DNA of 64,000 nucleotides from Crocodylus rhombifer (taxonomy: Eukaryota > Chordata > Crocodylia > Crocodylidae): contig JAVSML010024706.1 of the NCBI GenBank assembly GCA_038503035.1, positions 1 through 64,000 of the forward strand, in the 5' to 3' direction. Shown piece after piece: positions 48,886 to 60,657 of this stretch. Within the stretch, counting starts at the first letter, position 1. The number at the start of each line of letters is the position of its first letter. The notes below the pieces were generated by a model, which was not told the DNA's origin, made no database searches, and worked only from the letters and a program-made list of their open reading frames with translations. Position numbers and translations under genes: made by a program.

Positions 48886-50540
48886 CAAGGGCACTGTCAT
48901 CCAGATATGAAGAAACAAAAAGAATGAATGTATGTAGTATGAAGTACCAGTTTTAACCCTGGTATAACTGGTTCCAATTTTGTGGGTTCTAGGAAAGCTG
49001 TACTCTTACATCAAGGTTCGAATTATTTTATCCTCCAAATTATGTTAAAAAACATCACTCTCGGCTGCAAATGAGTTAACACCTAAAAGAGGCAATCTTA
49101 ACATGTACGTGATCATTAATCCAGTCCAAAGAGGGATTTATTATTTAATTTTCTAATACTGAATGAATTTCAGGCTCACTGGCATGATATGGCATAAGAG
49201 AAGTGGAGGAAAGCATACTGATTTGAGTCTCTATTTTCTTTTGTCTTGTCAGAGGGAGCTGCTTGGACCAAAATAAACATACATAAAATCTGACTTTTTA
49301 GCTATTTAGACCTTTAGGAATTATGATTTATCAGTTTGGACAGGTACAAAAAAAATCTATTATATATGCTGAAGAAATGCTGTGTAGCACAAAAAGGATA
49401 AAAGTTATATAATTCATTTTATTTTACTGAATATATATATTTTTTAAATTAGAATCAAAAGCATATAAAAATGTATCCTGCCAGTTGCGGGCATATTGAC
49501 TGAAGGCTCACAAGAACTTTTTATGCAATTATGTACATTAAAAATATAGAAAATATCACAATGCTGAATATAAATGGCTAGTTGTTATAAAATAATTATC
49601 TCTAAAACAAAAGGTAAATCTCTTGTAACAGATAATTAAATTCATGCTTTGCTCTACAAAAGCATATTTTAAAATTATAAACCTGTTAAGCTTTTTTTTT
49701 TTTAAATGACCAAATACTCCCCTGTTCTTTCTTTATGAAATATGCATAACTTATTTATATAAACATGTCTTCTGAAAAGGCAACTCTGTAGTCTAAGCTA
49801 ATTATGCGTGTGCTAGATGTGCTGACTGGAATGCAAACAAATATATTGAAAGTAGATGTTTTCTTTGGAAGACTATCTCAGATTCTTTGAGTCAGCTCCT
49901 TCTTCTATCACAGACAAAAACAGTCTGTATAGAGATATGCATTAACATCCCTTTACAGGTCCTACACAGAAGACTCCATAACTTGAAAACCAGCGATAGT
50001 TATATGCATTCAGGAACTCTTCTGAAATCAGTTTTTACTGTATTCAAAAATACAGTGCACAATATACTTCTCTAATTTAAAGAACCAAGAACACCAAATT
50101 GGCTGTGTCAGTGGCTGCAGACATTTTGGACCAAAAGACTGCTGTCAACCCTTTACATTTCTCATGCACCATAACGCATCCATATCAAACTTTTAACTAA
50201 AAAAGAGTTGAGGGTCTTGATGAAATCTAAAGACAGATCAGCATGATAGGCCATCAAGAATCTGCAAAACACAGTTTGGGATCCACTGGTCAATACATTT
50301 CCTATTGTAAGATAACTGGGAAATTTAAACTTGGGGAGAAAAGCAGTGCAAATAATCTGGGAATTAAGGCCTTTGAATGGACCTGAATAATTGCCCTTGG
50401 AGGAATTAAGTCATACGGGCACAATATATAACCCAGTAATGCCAACACCATTGCACAACTTGCTGTATTCACTTGTGATGAACTATGAGTTGCAGCTTGC
50501 TCTGCTGATGCATGACTTGCCAGCTGTATGATGGCACTTG
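48886..50540 (-). other. SLC41A2 intron, nothing recognised
   Basis: Very AT-rich DNA with a short TA run near 49430. No coding signal and no element ends were recognised. Confidence 0.5.
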
Positions 50541-50548
50541 CCATAGAG

Positions 50549-50808
50549 CAGGGGTCCACCTTTTTGAATCAGTGTTCCCCTGGTAGCTGGATGCAGATCA
50601 GTGTACCCCCAATGGCCAGATGTGGAGTGGGCCAGCGAGGGGTGTGTGGTGCACGGCCGGACACGGCATTGGGGGGGGGGGGGGCAGTGCATGGTAGATG
50701 CCATGTGCAAGCTTCCCCCGTCCCCCGCATCCAGCCTGGCAGGCGGTGACACTCCGTCCCCACCCACCCACATGTACCCCCTAGCGTACCCTCAGCTAAC
50801 AACCCCTG
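50549..50808. mobile_element. Short hAT element (260 bp)
   Basis: An exact 8-bp duplication ccatagag flanks it (50541-50548 and 50809-50816). The ends are caggggtccacc and, as complement of the right end, caggggttgttagctg. The interior has a G14 run near 50671. Phrases such as gtgttcccctggtagctgg mirrored by ccccctagcgtaccctcag show weak inner inverted repeats. Non-autonomous. Confidence 0.87.
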
Positions 50809-51049
50809 CCATAGAGCTAACTTTGAAACTTAATGACACCTTAGGATTGTTGTCATCTTTGTTTTTTGGAGGAAAAGTAGTACTTCTCTGATGCCTGAGG
50901 ATTTACAGCTCATACTTTGGAGATGGATGACTGGATGCAGACCACAGCCCCGATGTAAGTGTGGAAGTGGATAACCTGGAGGAAGCACAAGCAGGAGTGG
51001 ATAACAGGGAAGGCGCTTTCATTCTTTCCTAGAAATTAGGGCAATTGGC

Positions 51050-52583
51050 TAGTTACCTCAGGTGCCTGTACATGAATGCACAGAGCCTGGGAAACAAGCA
51101 GGAAGAACTAGAAGCCCTCACACAGTTACAGAACTATGACATGATCGGAATAACAGAGACATGGTGGGAGCTTGTATAACTGAAGCACTGTCAATGACGT
51201 GTATGAACTGTTCAGGAAGGACAGGCAGGAGAGAAGAGAAGGGGGAGTTGTGCTTTATGTAAAAGAGTCATATGATTGCTCAGAGCTCCAGTATGAAACT
51301 GGAGATAGGCCTGTTGAAAGTCTCTGGGTTAGGATCAGAGGGGAGAGCAACAAGGATGATGTTGTGGTGGGGGTCTGCTATAGACCACCAGACCAGGAGG
51401 ATGCAGTTCATAGATTGTGAGGGGCTGGAAGGGAGCTTGCAAGATCATCAGGTCCAGTTCCCTGCACTAGACAGGAAAGACAACTGGGGTAAGGTGACCC
51501 CAGCAAGACCGTCCAGTTTCCTCTTGAAGATTTCCAGGCTGGATGATTGCACCACCTCTGGAGGGAGTTTATTCCGTAGTCTGGAAGCCCTAACTATGAA
51601 TAAGTTTTTCCTAGTATTAAGCCTGAAACAGTCTTCCAGGAGTTTGTGGCTATTACTCCTGGTTTTCTCCAAGGATGCCCTGGTGAACAGTTGTTCTCTG
51701 AGCCCTTGATGTATTCCCCTGACACAGCGGTAAGCTGCTACCAAGTCCCCTCCCAGCCTTCTATTTTTTAGGCTGAAAAGACCCAAGTCCTTCAGCCTTT
51801 CCTCGTATGGCTTGCCTTGCAAATCTCCGATCATACAGGTGGCTCTTCTCTGGACTCTCAAGCTTTTCCACATCCTTTTTGAAGTGCAGCACCCAGAACT
51901 GCCTGCAGTACTCCAACTGCAGTCTCACCAATGCCGAGTAAAACAGAATTACTTCCTTGGTTTTGCTTGAGATGCATCGGTTGATGCTTGCTAGTGTATT
52001 GTTTGCCCTGCTGGGTACAGCATCGCGCTGACGGCTCATGTTCATACTACGGTCTATTCCTATCCTTAGGTCCCTTTCAGTCATGGTGTTAGTAGTCAGT
52101 TTGGCAGATGAGGTGGATAAGGCTTTCTTCAAACAGTTAGCAGCAGTTTCCTGATCACAGGCCCAGGTTCTCATGGCAGACTTCAATCACAGTGACATCT
52201 GCTGGGAGAGCAATACAGCAGTGCTTAAGCAATCCAGGAGGTTCTTGGAGAGTGTTGGGGACAACTTCCTGGTGCAAGTGCTGGATCGACCAACTAGGGG
52301 CCATGTTCTGCTTGACCTGCTGCTCACTAACAGGGAAGAATTGGTGAGGAATGTAGTAGTGGATGGCAACTTGGGCAGCAGTGACTATGAGATAATCAAG
52401 TTCAGGATCCTGAGGGAAGGAAGGAAGGAAGGCAGCAGAGTAAGGACCCTGAACTTCAAAAAAGCAGACTTCAACTTGCTCAAACTCATGGGCAGGGTCC
52501 ACTGGGAAGTCAGTCAGAGGTTGAGAGAAGTCCAAGAGAGCTGGCTTTACTTTAAAGAAACCTTACTGAGAGTGCAGGAATAA
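51050..52583 (+). pseudogene. CR1-c endonuclease domain, split by insertion
   Basis: The N-terminal part at about 51070-51403 includes MNAQSLGNKQEELEAL, VVLYVKESYD and VVVGVCYRPPDQED. After the antisense insertion it resumes at 52111 and reads MADFNHSDICWES, LLDLLLTNREELV and SSDYEIIKF. These correspond to the GDFN, LDL-TN and SDH motifs of APE-type LINE endonucleases. The catalytic Gly before DFN is Ala, and SDH is SDY here, so the active site is damaged even apart from the insertion. Confidence 0.8.
51404..52103 (-). mobile_element. Antisense CR1 of another subfamily inserted in CR1-c (CR1-d)
   Basis: Begins at the left with tcatagattgtgaggggctg, the 3' end of a CR1 on the - strand. Read on the - strand it continues through FSLKNRRLGGDLVAAYRCVR, LNTRKNLFIVRASRLRN and NRCISSKTKEVILFYSAL, that is, the C-terminal RT region of a subfamily distinct from the host. 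The host jumps from gaccaggaggatg (ending at 51403) to aggtggataagg (from 52111). gaggatg and gcagatg may be a degraded target duplication. About 700 bp, 5'-truncated. Confidence 0.87.
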
Positions 52584-52589
52584 GCCATC

Positions 52590-54240
52590 CCAATGTGCAG
52601 AAAGATTAACAAGTATGGCAGAAGACCAGCTTGGCTTAGCAGGGAACTCTTCAGTAAACTAAATCACAAAAAGGAAGCTTATAAATGGAAACTTAGGCAA
52701 ACAACTAGGGAGTAAAAGAGTATTGCTCAGGCATGCAGGGATGAAGTCAGGATGACCAAAGCACAATTGGGGTTGCAGCTAACAAGGGACATGAAGGGTA
52801 ACTCTGTCGGTAACAAGAGAAGGATCAGGGAAAGTGTGGGTTCCTTACTGAATAGGGGAGGCAACCTAATGACAGAGGATGCAAAAAAGGGTGAAGTGCT
52901 TAATGCCTTCTTTGCCTCAGTCTTCACAGGCAAGATCAGCTCCCAGTCTACTGTGCCTGGCAGCACAGTTTGGGGAGGAGGTGAGAAGCCAACTGTGATG
53001 AAAGAACAGGTTAGGGACTATTTAGAAAACCTGGACATCTACAAGTTCATGGAGCTGGACAGGATGCACCCAAAGGTCCTGAGGGAATTGGCCAATGTGA
53101 TTGTAGAGCCACTGGCCATCATCATTGAAAACTCATGGTGACTGGAAGAGGTCCCAGATGACTGGAAAAGGGCAAATATAGTGCCCATATTTAAGAAAGG
53201 GAAAAAGGAGGGTCTAGGGAACCACAGACTGGTCAGCCGCACCTCAGTCCCAGGAAAAATCCTGGAGCAGATTCTCAAGAAATCCATTTTTAAACACTTG
53301 GAGAAGGTGATTAGGAACAGTCAGCATGGATTTACCAAGGGCAAGTCATGCCTGGCCAACCTGATTCCCTTCTGTGTTGGGATGACTGGCTCTCTGGATG
53401 TGGGGAGAGCAGTGGATGTATCGCTTCTCGGCCTCTTGAAGGCTCAGATCAAGTGTAGTACCTTGATGTTAGTAAGGCGTTTGACACAGTCTCCCAAAAC
53501 ATTCTTGTGGGCAAGCTAAGGAAATATAGGTTAGATGAACAGACTATAAGAGGGATAGAAAATTGCCTGGATCATCAGGCTCAGAGGGTGGTAGTCAATG
53601 GCTCAATGTCTAGTTGGAAGCCAGCATCAAGTTGAGTGCCCCAGAGGTCAGTCCCGGTGCCGGTTTTGTTCAATATCTTCATCAGTGACCTGGAAGATGG
53701 CATAGAGTGCACCCACAGCAAGTTTGTGGATGACACCAAGTTGGGGTGAGTAGTAGATTCACTGAAGGGTAGGGCTAGGATTCAGAGACCTTGATAAATT
53801 GGAGGACTGGACCAAAATAAATCTCATGAGGTTCAGTAAGGACAAATGCAAAGTCTTGAACTCAGGACAGAACAATACCATGGCCCAGTACAAGCTGGAC
53901 ACTAATTGGCTAGGCAGCAGCTCTGCAGAAAAGGACCTGGAGTTTATAGTGGATAATAAGCTGAATATGAGCCAACAGTGTGCCTTTGTTCCCAAAAAGG
54001 CTAACAGCATATTGGGCTGCATTAGTAGGAGCACTGCCAGCAGATTGAGGGAAGTGATTCTTCCCCTCTATTCAGCACTGGTGAAGCCACATCTGGAGTA
54101 GTGTGTCCAGTTTTGGGCTCCCCACTACATGAAGGATGTGGAAAAATAGGAGAGACTGCAGCAGAGGGCAAATGATTAGGAGACTTGGGCACATGACTTC
54201 TGAGGAGAGGCTGAGGAAACTGGGCTTATTTAGTCTAGAG
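52590..54240 (+). pseudogene. CR1-c reverse transcriptase remnant
   Basis: Blocks in order are ESVGSLLNRGGNLMTEDAKK and VLNAFFASVFTGK near 52.83-52.93 kb, [19 protein letters not shown] near 53.18 kb, and [16 protein letters not shown] near 53.33 kb. The U2-like insertion follows, then a frame shift, then KFVDDTKLG at about 53720-53746 (catalytic FADD to FVDD). The C-terminal part is RFSKDKCKVLNSGQNN near 53.83 kb. No frame longer than about 130 codons survives. Confidence 0.82.
53420..53460 (+). pseudogene. U2 snRNA 5'-end fragment inside CR1-c
   Basis: The 41 bases begin atcgcttctcggcct and finish agatcaagtgtagta, which is the invariant first 38 nucleotides of vertebrate U2 snRNA with a 3-base insertion and a few changes. 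It starts at U2 nucleotide 1. The CR1 at 7880-7900 reads straight through the equivalent place, so this is an insertion (with loss of a few host bases) and not CR1 sequence. It lacks the branch-recognition and Sm regions and cannot be functional. Confidence 0.85.
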
Positions 54241-54316
54241 AAGAGAAGACTTAGAGGGTATTTAATAGCAGCCTTCGACTACCTGAAGCAGGGTTCCAAA
54301 CAGGATGGAGCTAGAT

Positions 54317-55592
54317 CAGGGGTGGGCAATTATTTTGGGTGGAGAGCCACTTACCCAGTTTTGGCAGGTTGTCGAGAGCTGCATGGGTAGCCCCGTCCCT
54401 TGACAGGCACCCTGCTCCTTGACAGGTGCCCCGCCCCCTAGTCACCATCTTAGGACCAATGTCCCAATGTCTTGGGACCAATGTCCCAGGGCTGGCACTG
54501 GTGGGGCCCAAAGCAGGGCACAGGCTGGCAGGGGTTTGTGGAGCCAGGCTGGGCTTCACGAGCAGAGTGGGGAGCTAGCTCCATAGAGCCCCTGCCAGCT
54601 GGGACCCCATTCTCCTGCCACCCTGCTCCGGGACACCAGTGTGGGCCCCGAGCTCCCACTGGCTCCCCACCCACTTGCTCCCAGTGCCCCCCAGCCCTGC
54701 AGTACAGGTGAGCGCAGCGCAAAGCCGTGACCTCCTGCTTGCCAGCAGGGAAGAAGCTGGTGCTGAGCACAGGGAAAAGTGGCCCCTTGCCCGCCCCATG
54801 GCTGGTGCTCCCTGCTTCAGGCACTCACAGCCCACACGGGGCTGTCTGCTGTCTGGGCATGGGGCAGATGAGGGGCCACTTTCCCTGTGTTCAGTACCAG
54901 CTTGTAACCCAGCCCTGCTGCCAGCCTGGGCCCTGCACTGGCTCCAGGCTCACCCGTTGGGGCTGTGGGTGGTGACAGCAGCTGCAGCCCCCCCGCTTGC
55001 TGTGCTGAGCAGCGTTGGCTACTGCTGCCCACCTGGAGCTTGCGTGCTGGGCAACCCATGGCGGTGGCAAACAGTGCCTGGCATGGCAGGCAGGAGGGCC
55101 ACAGCTGCTGTTGCCCCGTGCAGCACCAGCGGGCGAGCCCAGAGCCAGCATGGGGCCCAGGCTGGCAGTGGGGCCAGGTTACAAGGTGGTGCTAAGCGTG
55201 GGGGGGGGGAAAGCAGCCCCTCCCTGCCCCGTGCCCAGCACCCCGCACTGCAGCTGCTTGCAGCCCGCCTGGGGCTGCCTATGCCTGTTCCAGACAGCCC
55301 CACTCAGCTTTTCCCCAGGCTCCTTCCCTGCCCTCTGCACACTTAACTGAGATTCCAGCGCAGGGCAGCCACAGGCCAGAAGCCTCTTGGCGGGTGGGGC
55401 CAGGTGGGCCCTGCTGTTGTGGGAACCTACCAGGCTTCCCTTGGGTCCTACTGCCCTTTATTCCGTTCATTTTTGACAGGAACCAAGGGCAGGTGAATAC
55501 TAATTTTCTAAATTTTTTAGGGGCCCCACGGGCCAGACAGAATGGCCTCGTGGGCCGCATCCAGCCCACTGGCCATATTTTGCCCACCCCTG
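54317..55592. mobile_element. GC-rich 1.28-kb hAT element with foldback interior, nested in CR1-c
   Basis: The ends are caggggtgggcaat and, at the right, the complement of caggggtgggcaaaata. The flanks agctagat (54309-54316) and agctagac (55593-55600) form an 8-bp duplication. They splice the CR1 3' text back together (gatggagctaga / ctgttctcggtgg). The interior holds at least two nested inverted repeats: 54754-54785 against 54872-54903, and 54897-54933 against 55152-55192. The 235-codon frame at 54639-55346 is low-complexity Pro/Ala/Ser and has no transposase motif. Confidence 0.9.
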
Positions 55593-55884
55593 AGCTAGAC
55601 TGTTCTCGGTGGTGGCAGGTAACAGAACATGGAGCAATGGTTTCAAGTCGTAGCAAGGGAAGTTTAGGTTAGGTATTAGGAAAGCCTTTCCCAGTAGGAG
55701 GGTAAGTGAAGCACTGGAACAGGCTACCCAGAGCAGTTGTGGAATCTCCATTCTTGGAGGTTTGAAGACCTGGCTAGACAAAGCCTTGGCTGGGATGATA
55801 TAGTTGGGGATGGTCCTGCTTTGAGCAGGGCGTTGGCCTAGATGACCACCTGGGGTCCCTTTCAACTCCTATTCAATGACTGTA

Positions 55885-58800
55885 TGTTAATTTAGCCTCA
55901 GGGTGTTGCAAGAAATAAAGTAACTGACTTAACTTGAATATTAACCCCTACATGGCATTTATGTCCTGTCTATGTGAAGAGTGAAAAATCACTGCTTATT
56001 GAGGAAAATTCAGGTTTCCTCAGGAACAGTACAAAGTCTTATTACTAGGTGACCTAGTGCAGGGTTGTCCAACTGGTGGCCCACAAGGAGTTAGGTTGTT
56101 GCTCCCAGGATCCCATCTGGCCACAACTCCCCCTGCTGCTTCAGCTGCAACAGCAGCTGGAGTCTTTGTGGTCCCCCCTCCTCTGGCTTCTGCATTCTGT
56201 GCTCACCCAAGTGGTGCAATGCAGGGTACTCATGGTGAGGTTGGTGCCACATGGTGCAGCAGTGGGGGCAGTGCACATTCAGGGTCACTGCAGTGGTTGC
56301 ACAGGTACGTACTGCAGTGGGGAGGGAGGGGCAAGCACACAGTGCAATGGGGACTTGTCCATGCAGCATGCAACTTGGGGGTGTGAGGTCCTGGCTGTTT
56401 AGAAGCTGTACTCCCAGAGTTAGTGGAAAGTAAACTGGTCCCTTTAGTGCAAAGAGTGTAACATACAGTGGACTTCTAGTTTGTACCAGCTCTGAAGAAT
56501 AGACATATTTAAAATTTGAAAACTGGTGTTGTGTTTCAAGTTCATTTAGGGAGCAATAAAATAGAAACACGTGCTAACAAGATACAATGCAAAGCAGAGC
56601 TGATTAATAAGGATGGCATATAGAAGTTGGCAAGACAAAACAGAAAATGAAAGGACGGAGTGAGACTAACATATTGAAAAAGACATAAGGCTGACATTTT
56701 GCAAATACGTGTTGCATTTTGAGGAAGAGATCACAGAAATTAACTTAGAACAGAGATGGGCAATATTAGAAAACTGAAAGACATCCTTAGAGTTATACAA
56801 GACTAAAGAAAGGACAAATTGATGGTCATGTAGAAGTCAAGTAAAGTAAAAACTAAGCGGCTTACATACATGCATACAAAAATAACTTTAGTAATGAGAG
56901 ACCCAACAGTTATTGATCAGGGACATTAAAAGGAGAACAGCTGGAAAGATTCTGAGTCATTCAAGGGAATATCTTGGAAATTTAAAGACAAGAAGGGAGG
57001 TCATGCTGAATTAATCTGCTTAACATTTTGGTGTAATTTACAATGGGAATGGACAGAATTGACTCAAAAGACACAATCAAGTTGGACTTCAAAAAGACTT
57101 TCAAAGTTAGTGCTCATATGCATTCATGTTTAAAGTTAGCAAGTATGGTGGCATTGGTATCAATTGGATAAAAACTCTTTGGCAACAGAAATCAAGGGAA
57201 ATTAGAAAAATGGATGAAGCCGGAAAAAAAATTATTGGGAAGAGAAGCCTAGTCCCTGAAGAAATGACCCTGAAGACAAATTGTTAAGCAAGCAATACAA
57301 AAGCATAAAATATGAAATTGAGGTTAAAGTCTGTGGTACCTGCCTCTGATTCAAATTTAGATTACATGCCAATATTTTAAAAATACATGTGCCTAACATT
57401 TATAGTCCAGTATCTGATTGGCTCTTGAAGCCCCGAAATGGGAGCGTTATAGGAAAAAAATATTCTTCCTTTTCTAACTGGAAACATGAATTAAACATTG
57501 CTTTTTAATGTTTTCAGGTCTTAAGATTAAACTTTATTTTTTTTCCTTTGGCCATACGAAAGCTATTTTTGTATCAGTTTCTGAGACCTTTACTATCAGG
57601 AAACCCTCCTATTTGTACTCATGGCAATTAAGACAATTGGTTTTGCAGTGGAAAGATCCAGCAAAGCCCCAGTTAACACAAAACATTTAAACATTTTAAA
57701 AACATTTTCAGAGCAGTTTTTTCCTGTAAAATATAGCATGAAATGAATACATTATGATGTGCAATGGCATTCTATAGGGGTTTTATTATGATATTCATTT
57801 GGGATGGTATGTGGAACTGCCTCATGCTTTCATCATGGGAATACATGCCAAGTACGTGATGATAGGACTTCTATCCATACTCACATCTATGTGCAGTCTC
57901 TGTATATTCCTACATAAATCGCAGAGTTTTATTCTCCTTTTATGAAAATATATGTAATCATGGAATTAGAATATGAATGAGCAAAATTTGGTTACATATT
58001 ATTAGTATGTTCAGTATTTCAGTATCTGAGTCACTTTAACATTCATCCATAAGATGGGTCTGGAGCCAATACTACTCAGAAATATTACTAGTGCTCAGTG
58101 TCCCTGCATGGAGAAGAGTTGGAAAGATTTCCTATGACTTGCTGTTAGTGCTAAATTCCCTGCTGTTTTACCTTCTGCTCTTACTGTTTCAATGTGATAT
58201 TATATCATGAAATACAGTTATTATATCCCATTGACTGAGGTTGTTTACCCATGTATGTTTTTCATAATGTGTCTTACTGATTTCTCCAGAGAAAGGCAGA
58301 ATTAATGTAGACTGTGTTTTTCAGTAATTTAAGAGTAATGCACATGATGTAGTTGGGGTGAGTATCCCAAACCCAACTTTTAAAATCCTACAAAACTAAA
58401 TCTACAAAATCAAAGAAAAAATAGCAGAGTATGGAAAAAAGTAAACAATGGGAAAATGTAAAGGCACCAGAAATGGGGAGGAGAAAAAAGGAGGAAAACA
58501 AGATGAACAGGAGGAGGTGTGATAGAGTGAGCCAGAGTATGCCCAAAGTGTGCCCTCTAATGTAAAACTGAATTAAATGGAAACCTTTCCTAGACATTAA
58601 TGGGCTCTGGATCACACCCAGAGAGGAAAAGGTGATCTAGAAGAAGATAGTCATCACCATGGTAAAAGAGAGAAAAGACAATCTGGAAGACAACTGAGCA
58701 CCCGCTAAACAGAGAATGTAAGGGTGTTGTCATAGATGCTGACTTATTTGTGCTGAGGGGGAGGGGCCTAAGATGATGGACAAGTGGCAAATTTTACACA

Positions 58801-60655
58801 TTTCAGGTGACAGCCCTCTTCCCAAGGCGGGCCAGGGCCCTCGGGCCCCCACGTACTTGGCACCTCTGGATGTTGCCGTGGAGAAATCAGGATTTTAAAC
58901 TGATAGGTCCTGTCTTTAGCAAAGACTAACATACCAGAAGCTCCCCACCTTTGAAAATACAGCGACACTTGTATAGCTTACAGTGCCAGCATTTTTCCAT
59001 TGATTTGTGTCTTTGAGGAATCCAGTTAGGGAATATGACTCTACTAAGTCCTGAATACTACTCAAGAAAAATACGGTATTAAAAAACCTCTAAGGAATGC
59101 TATAGTTTGGAAAGGACAAATAAGGACAAAAAGAAGGAAGATTAATTAATTTATTCAAGTGGAATTTAGAGTTTACTTTATGGGAAAAGCCAGGAGTTGG
59201 CCTGAATAATACCCTGTCATTATGAGCAATTAAAATAAATATTTGCACAACAGTGCAAATAACTCAACCACACTTCTGGCAGAGGAGATAGTAACCAACA
59301 TTCCTTTTACTGAAATTCAGAAGACTAAAACCGATTCTGAGGGCTGAATGAATAAGGAACAAATAATCCATGCAATATTAAATTAATTTTCCATACTTAA
59401 ACAATATTGTGAATGTTGCTTTGAGTACACTTTGCTGGGAAGGATACAACTTCCACAAGACTCTAAAAAAATATTCTTTCCCAATGAGAGAAGGCATCAG
59501 CAATCTCTTCCAGAAATGTATTAAACATCCCAGTATGTTTACAGGATTCCAGAATAGCTCAGAGAAATGTGAATTGCACTAAACCAATCATATCTAGGTA
59601 AGGAAAAATATGGAATTTCTTCTGAGTGTCTTTGGCTACCACAACTATCACATACTTCACAAGCACTCTGGATACTGAACCCCTACAAAGGAGCCATGAA
59701 AATTGTCCTTGATATCAACAGCAAAGATTAGGTATCTTTGTATGTGGTTAAATGATGGAGACAAAGATATGCATGCTACAGAGTTGTTAATGTGAGATAA
59801 TATCTTGGTTCTACTGCAGTGCAGAATGATTGCACTGTGTATTCCTGGAACTTGCTGTGGGCCATACAGAACTTCAACCCTTTGCACACTAAATGCATCA
59901 CTATCTCTTTTTCTTGGTGCCATCAACAAACAATTATTTTTGTTCCGAAACTAGGGTGATGATTTTGTAAAACGTGTCCTGGAGCAGTGGGAGGTCAAAA
60001 GGGGACAGATAACTGTCTCTGAGGAAGAATACTAAAGACAGCCTGACAAAGCTCTGCTCCCAAGCAGAAGGATTAATATTTAAATCATCAGCAATTCATT
60101 TCTGAGATAAACTAATGATATTTCAGTGACCAAGCAAAAGTATATTTTGACACAGGAAATGCATACGCACAAAGCTCTGAATGCAAAAATGGAACCTCCT
60201 TGACTTTTCTCAATTTCTCTCCAACATTATTTTGGTAGTTTGTGTGGGAGGTTTCTTTTCTTTTTATTAAAGAATTCTATATAGGGTGATGTGATAAAAA
60301 CAAGGATTTGAACTGAAATTCAGGAATTATTTAGTTCAGTACATTTTGTAAACATTCAATAGGCTTTTAGAGTTAGAAAATGACATTACATTTACTGGGC
60401 AGATTTTTTTAAATATATATACAAGAGAAAAGCAAAATAAATTAATCAAGCAGCCATCATCATAGAAAAATGCAAATATTCAACTACAGATTTTGCCCTA
60501 AATGGATAGGAGGAATAATGAATTAGAAAGGTCAAAGCAATAAGATATTAAACCCATTTAACAGTGTGGAGCCTATAACCAATTACTACCTTTAGGATTT
60601 CTGGATTCTGACTATCTATAGACTGATAAAATGTAGGTCCTTTTATTTTTAAAAT
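55885..60655 (-). other. SLC41A2 intron, mostly unassigned
   Basis: A possible hAT left end, cagggttgtccaactggtgg, lies at 56062, but no matching right end was found, so 56062-56400 may be a truncated copy. A 20-25 bp GC patch with gggccagggccctcggg is at about 58830. The rest is very AT-rich with no coding signal. Confidence 0.45.
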
Positions 60656-60657
60656 TA

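Larger units (their letters stand above)
50921..55884 (+). mobile_element. CR1 LINE (CR1-c) interrupted by three insertions
   Basis: The host copy is antisense to SLC41A2. It starts near the ORF1/ORF2 junction (5'-truncated) and matches the CR1 at 5.5-9.0 kb from acctggaggaagcac onward. It ends near 55860 with the CR1 terminus gatgaccacctggggtccc. Subtracting an antisense CR1 (51404-52103), a 41-bp U2-like piece (53420-53460) and a hAT (54317-55592 plus duplication) leaves about 2.9 kb of contiguous element. Frameshifts make it inactive. Confidence 0.9.

Noticed and set aside
53420..53460. Functional U2 gene
   Set aside because: Only the first 38 U2 nucleotides are represented, with changes, and there are no downstream U2 domains or snRNA promoter elements.
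54639..55346. 235-codon open frame on the + strand
   Set aside because: It lies wholly inside the GC-rich hAT interior, is low-complexity Pro/Ala/Ser/Cys, overlaps open frames in several other frames, and shows no transposase or other domain.
56062..56400. Complete hAT element starting cagggttgtccaactgg
   Set aside because: No matching right terminus or 8-bp duplication could be found within several hundred bases. Kept only as a possible truncated copy.
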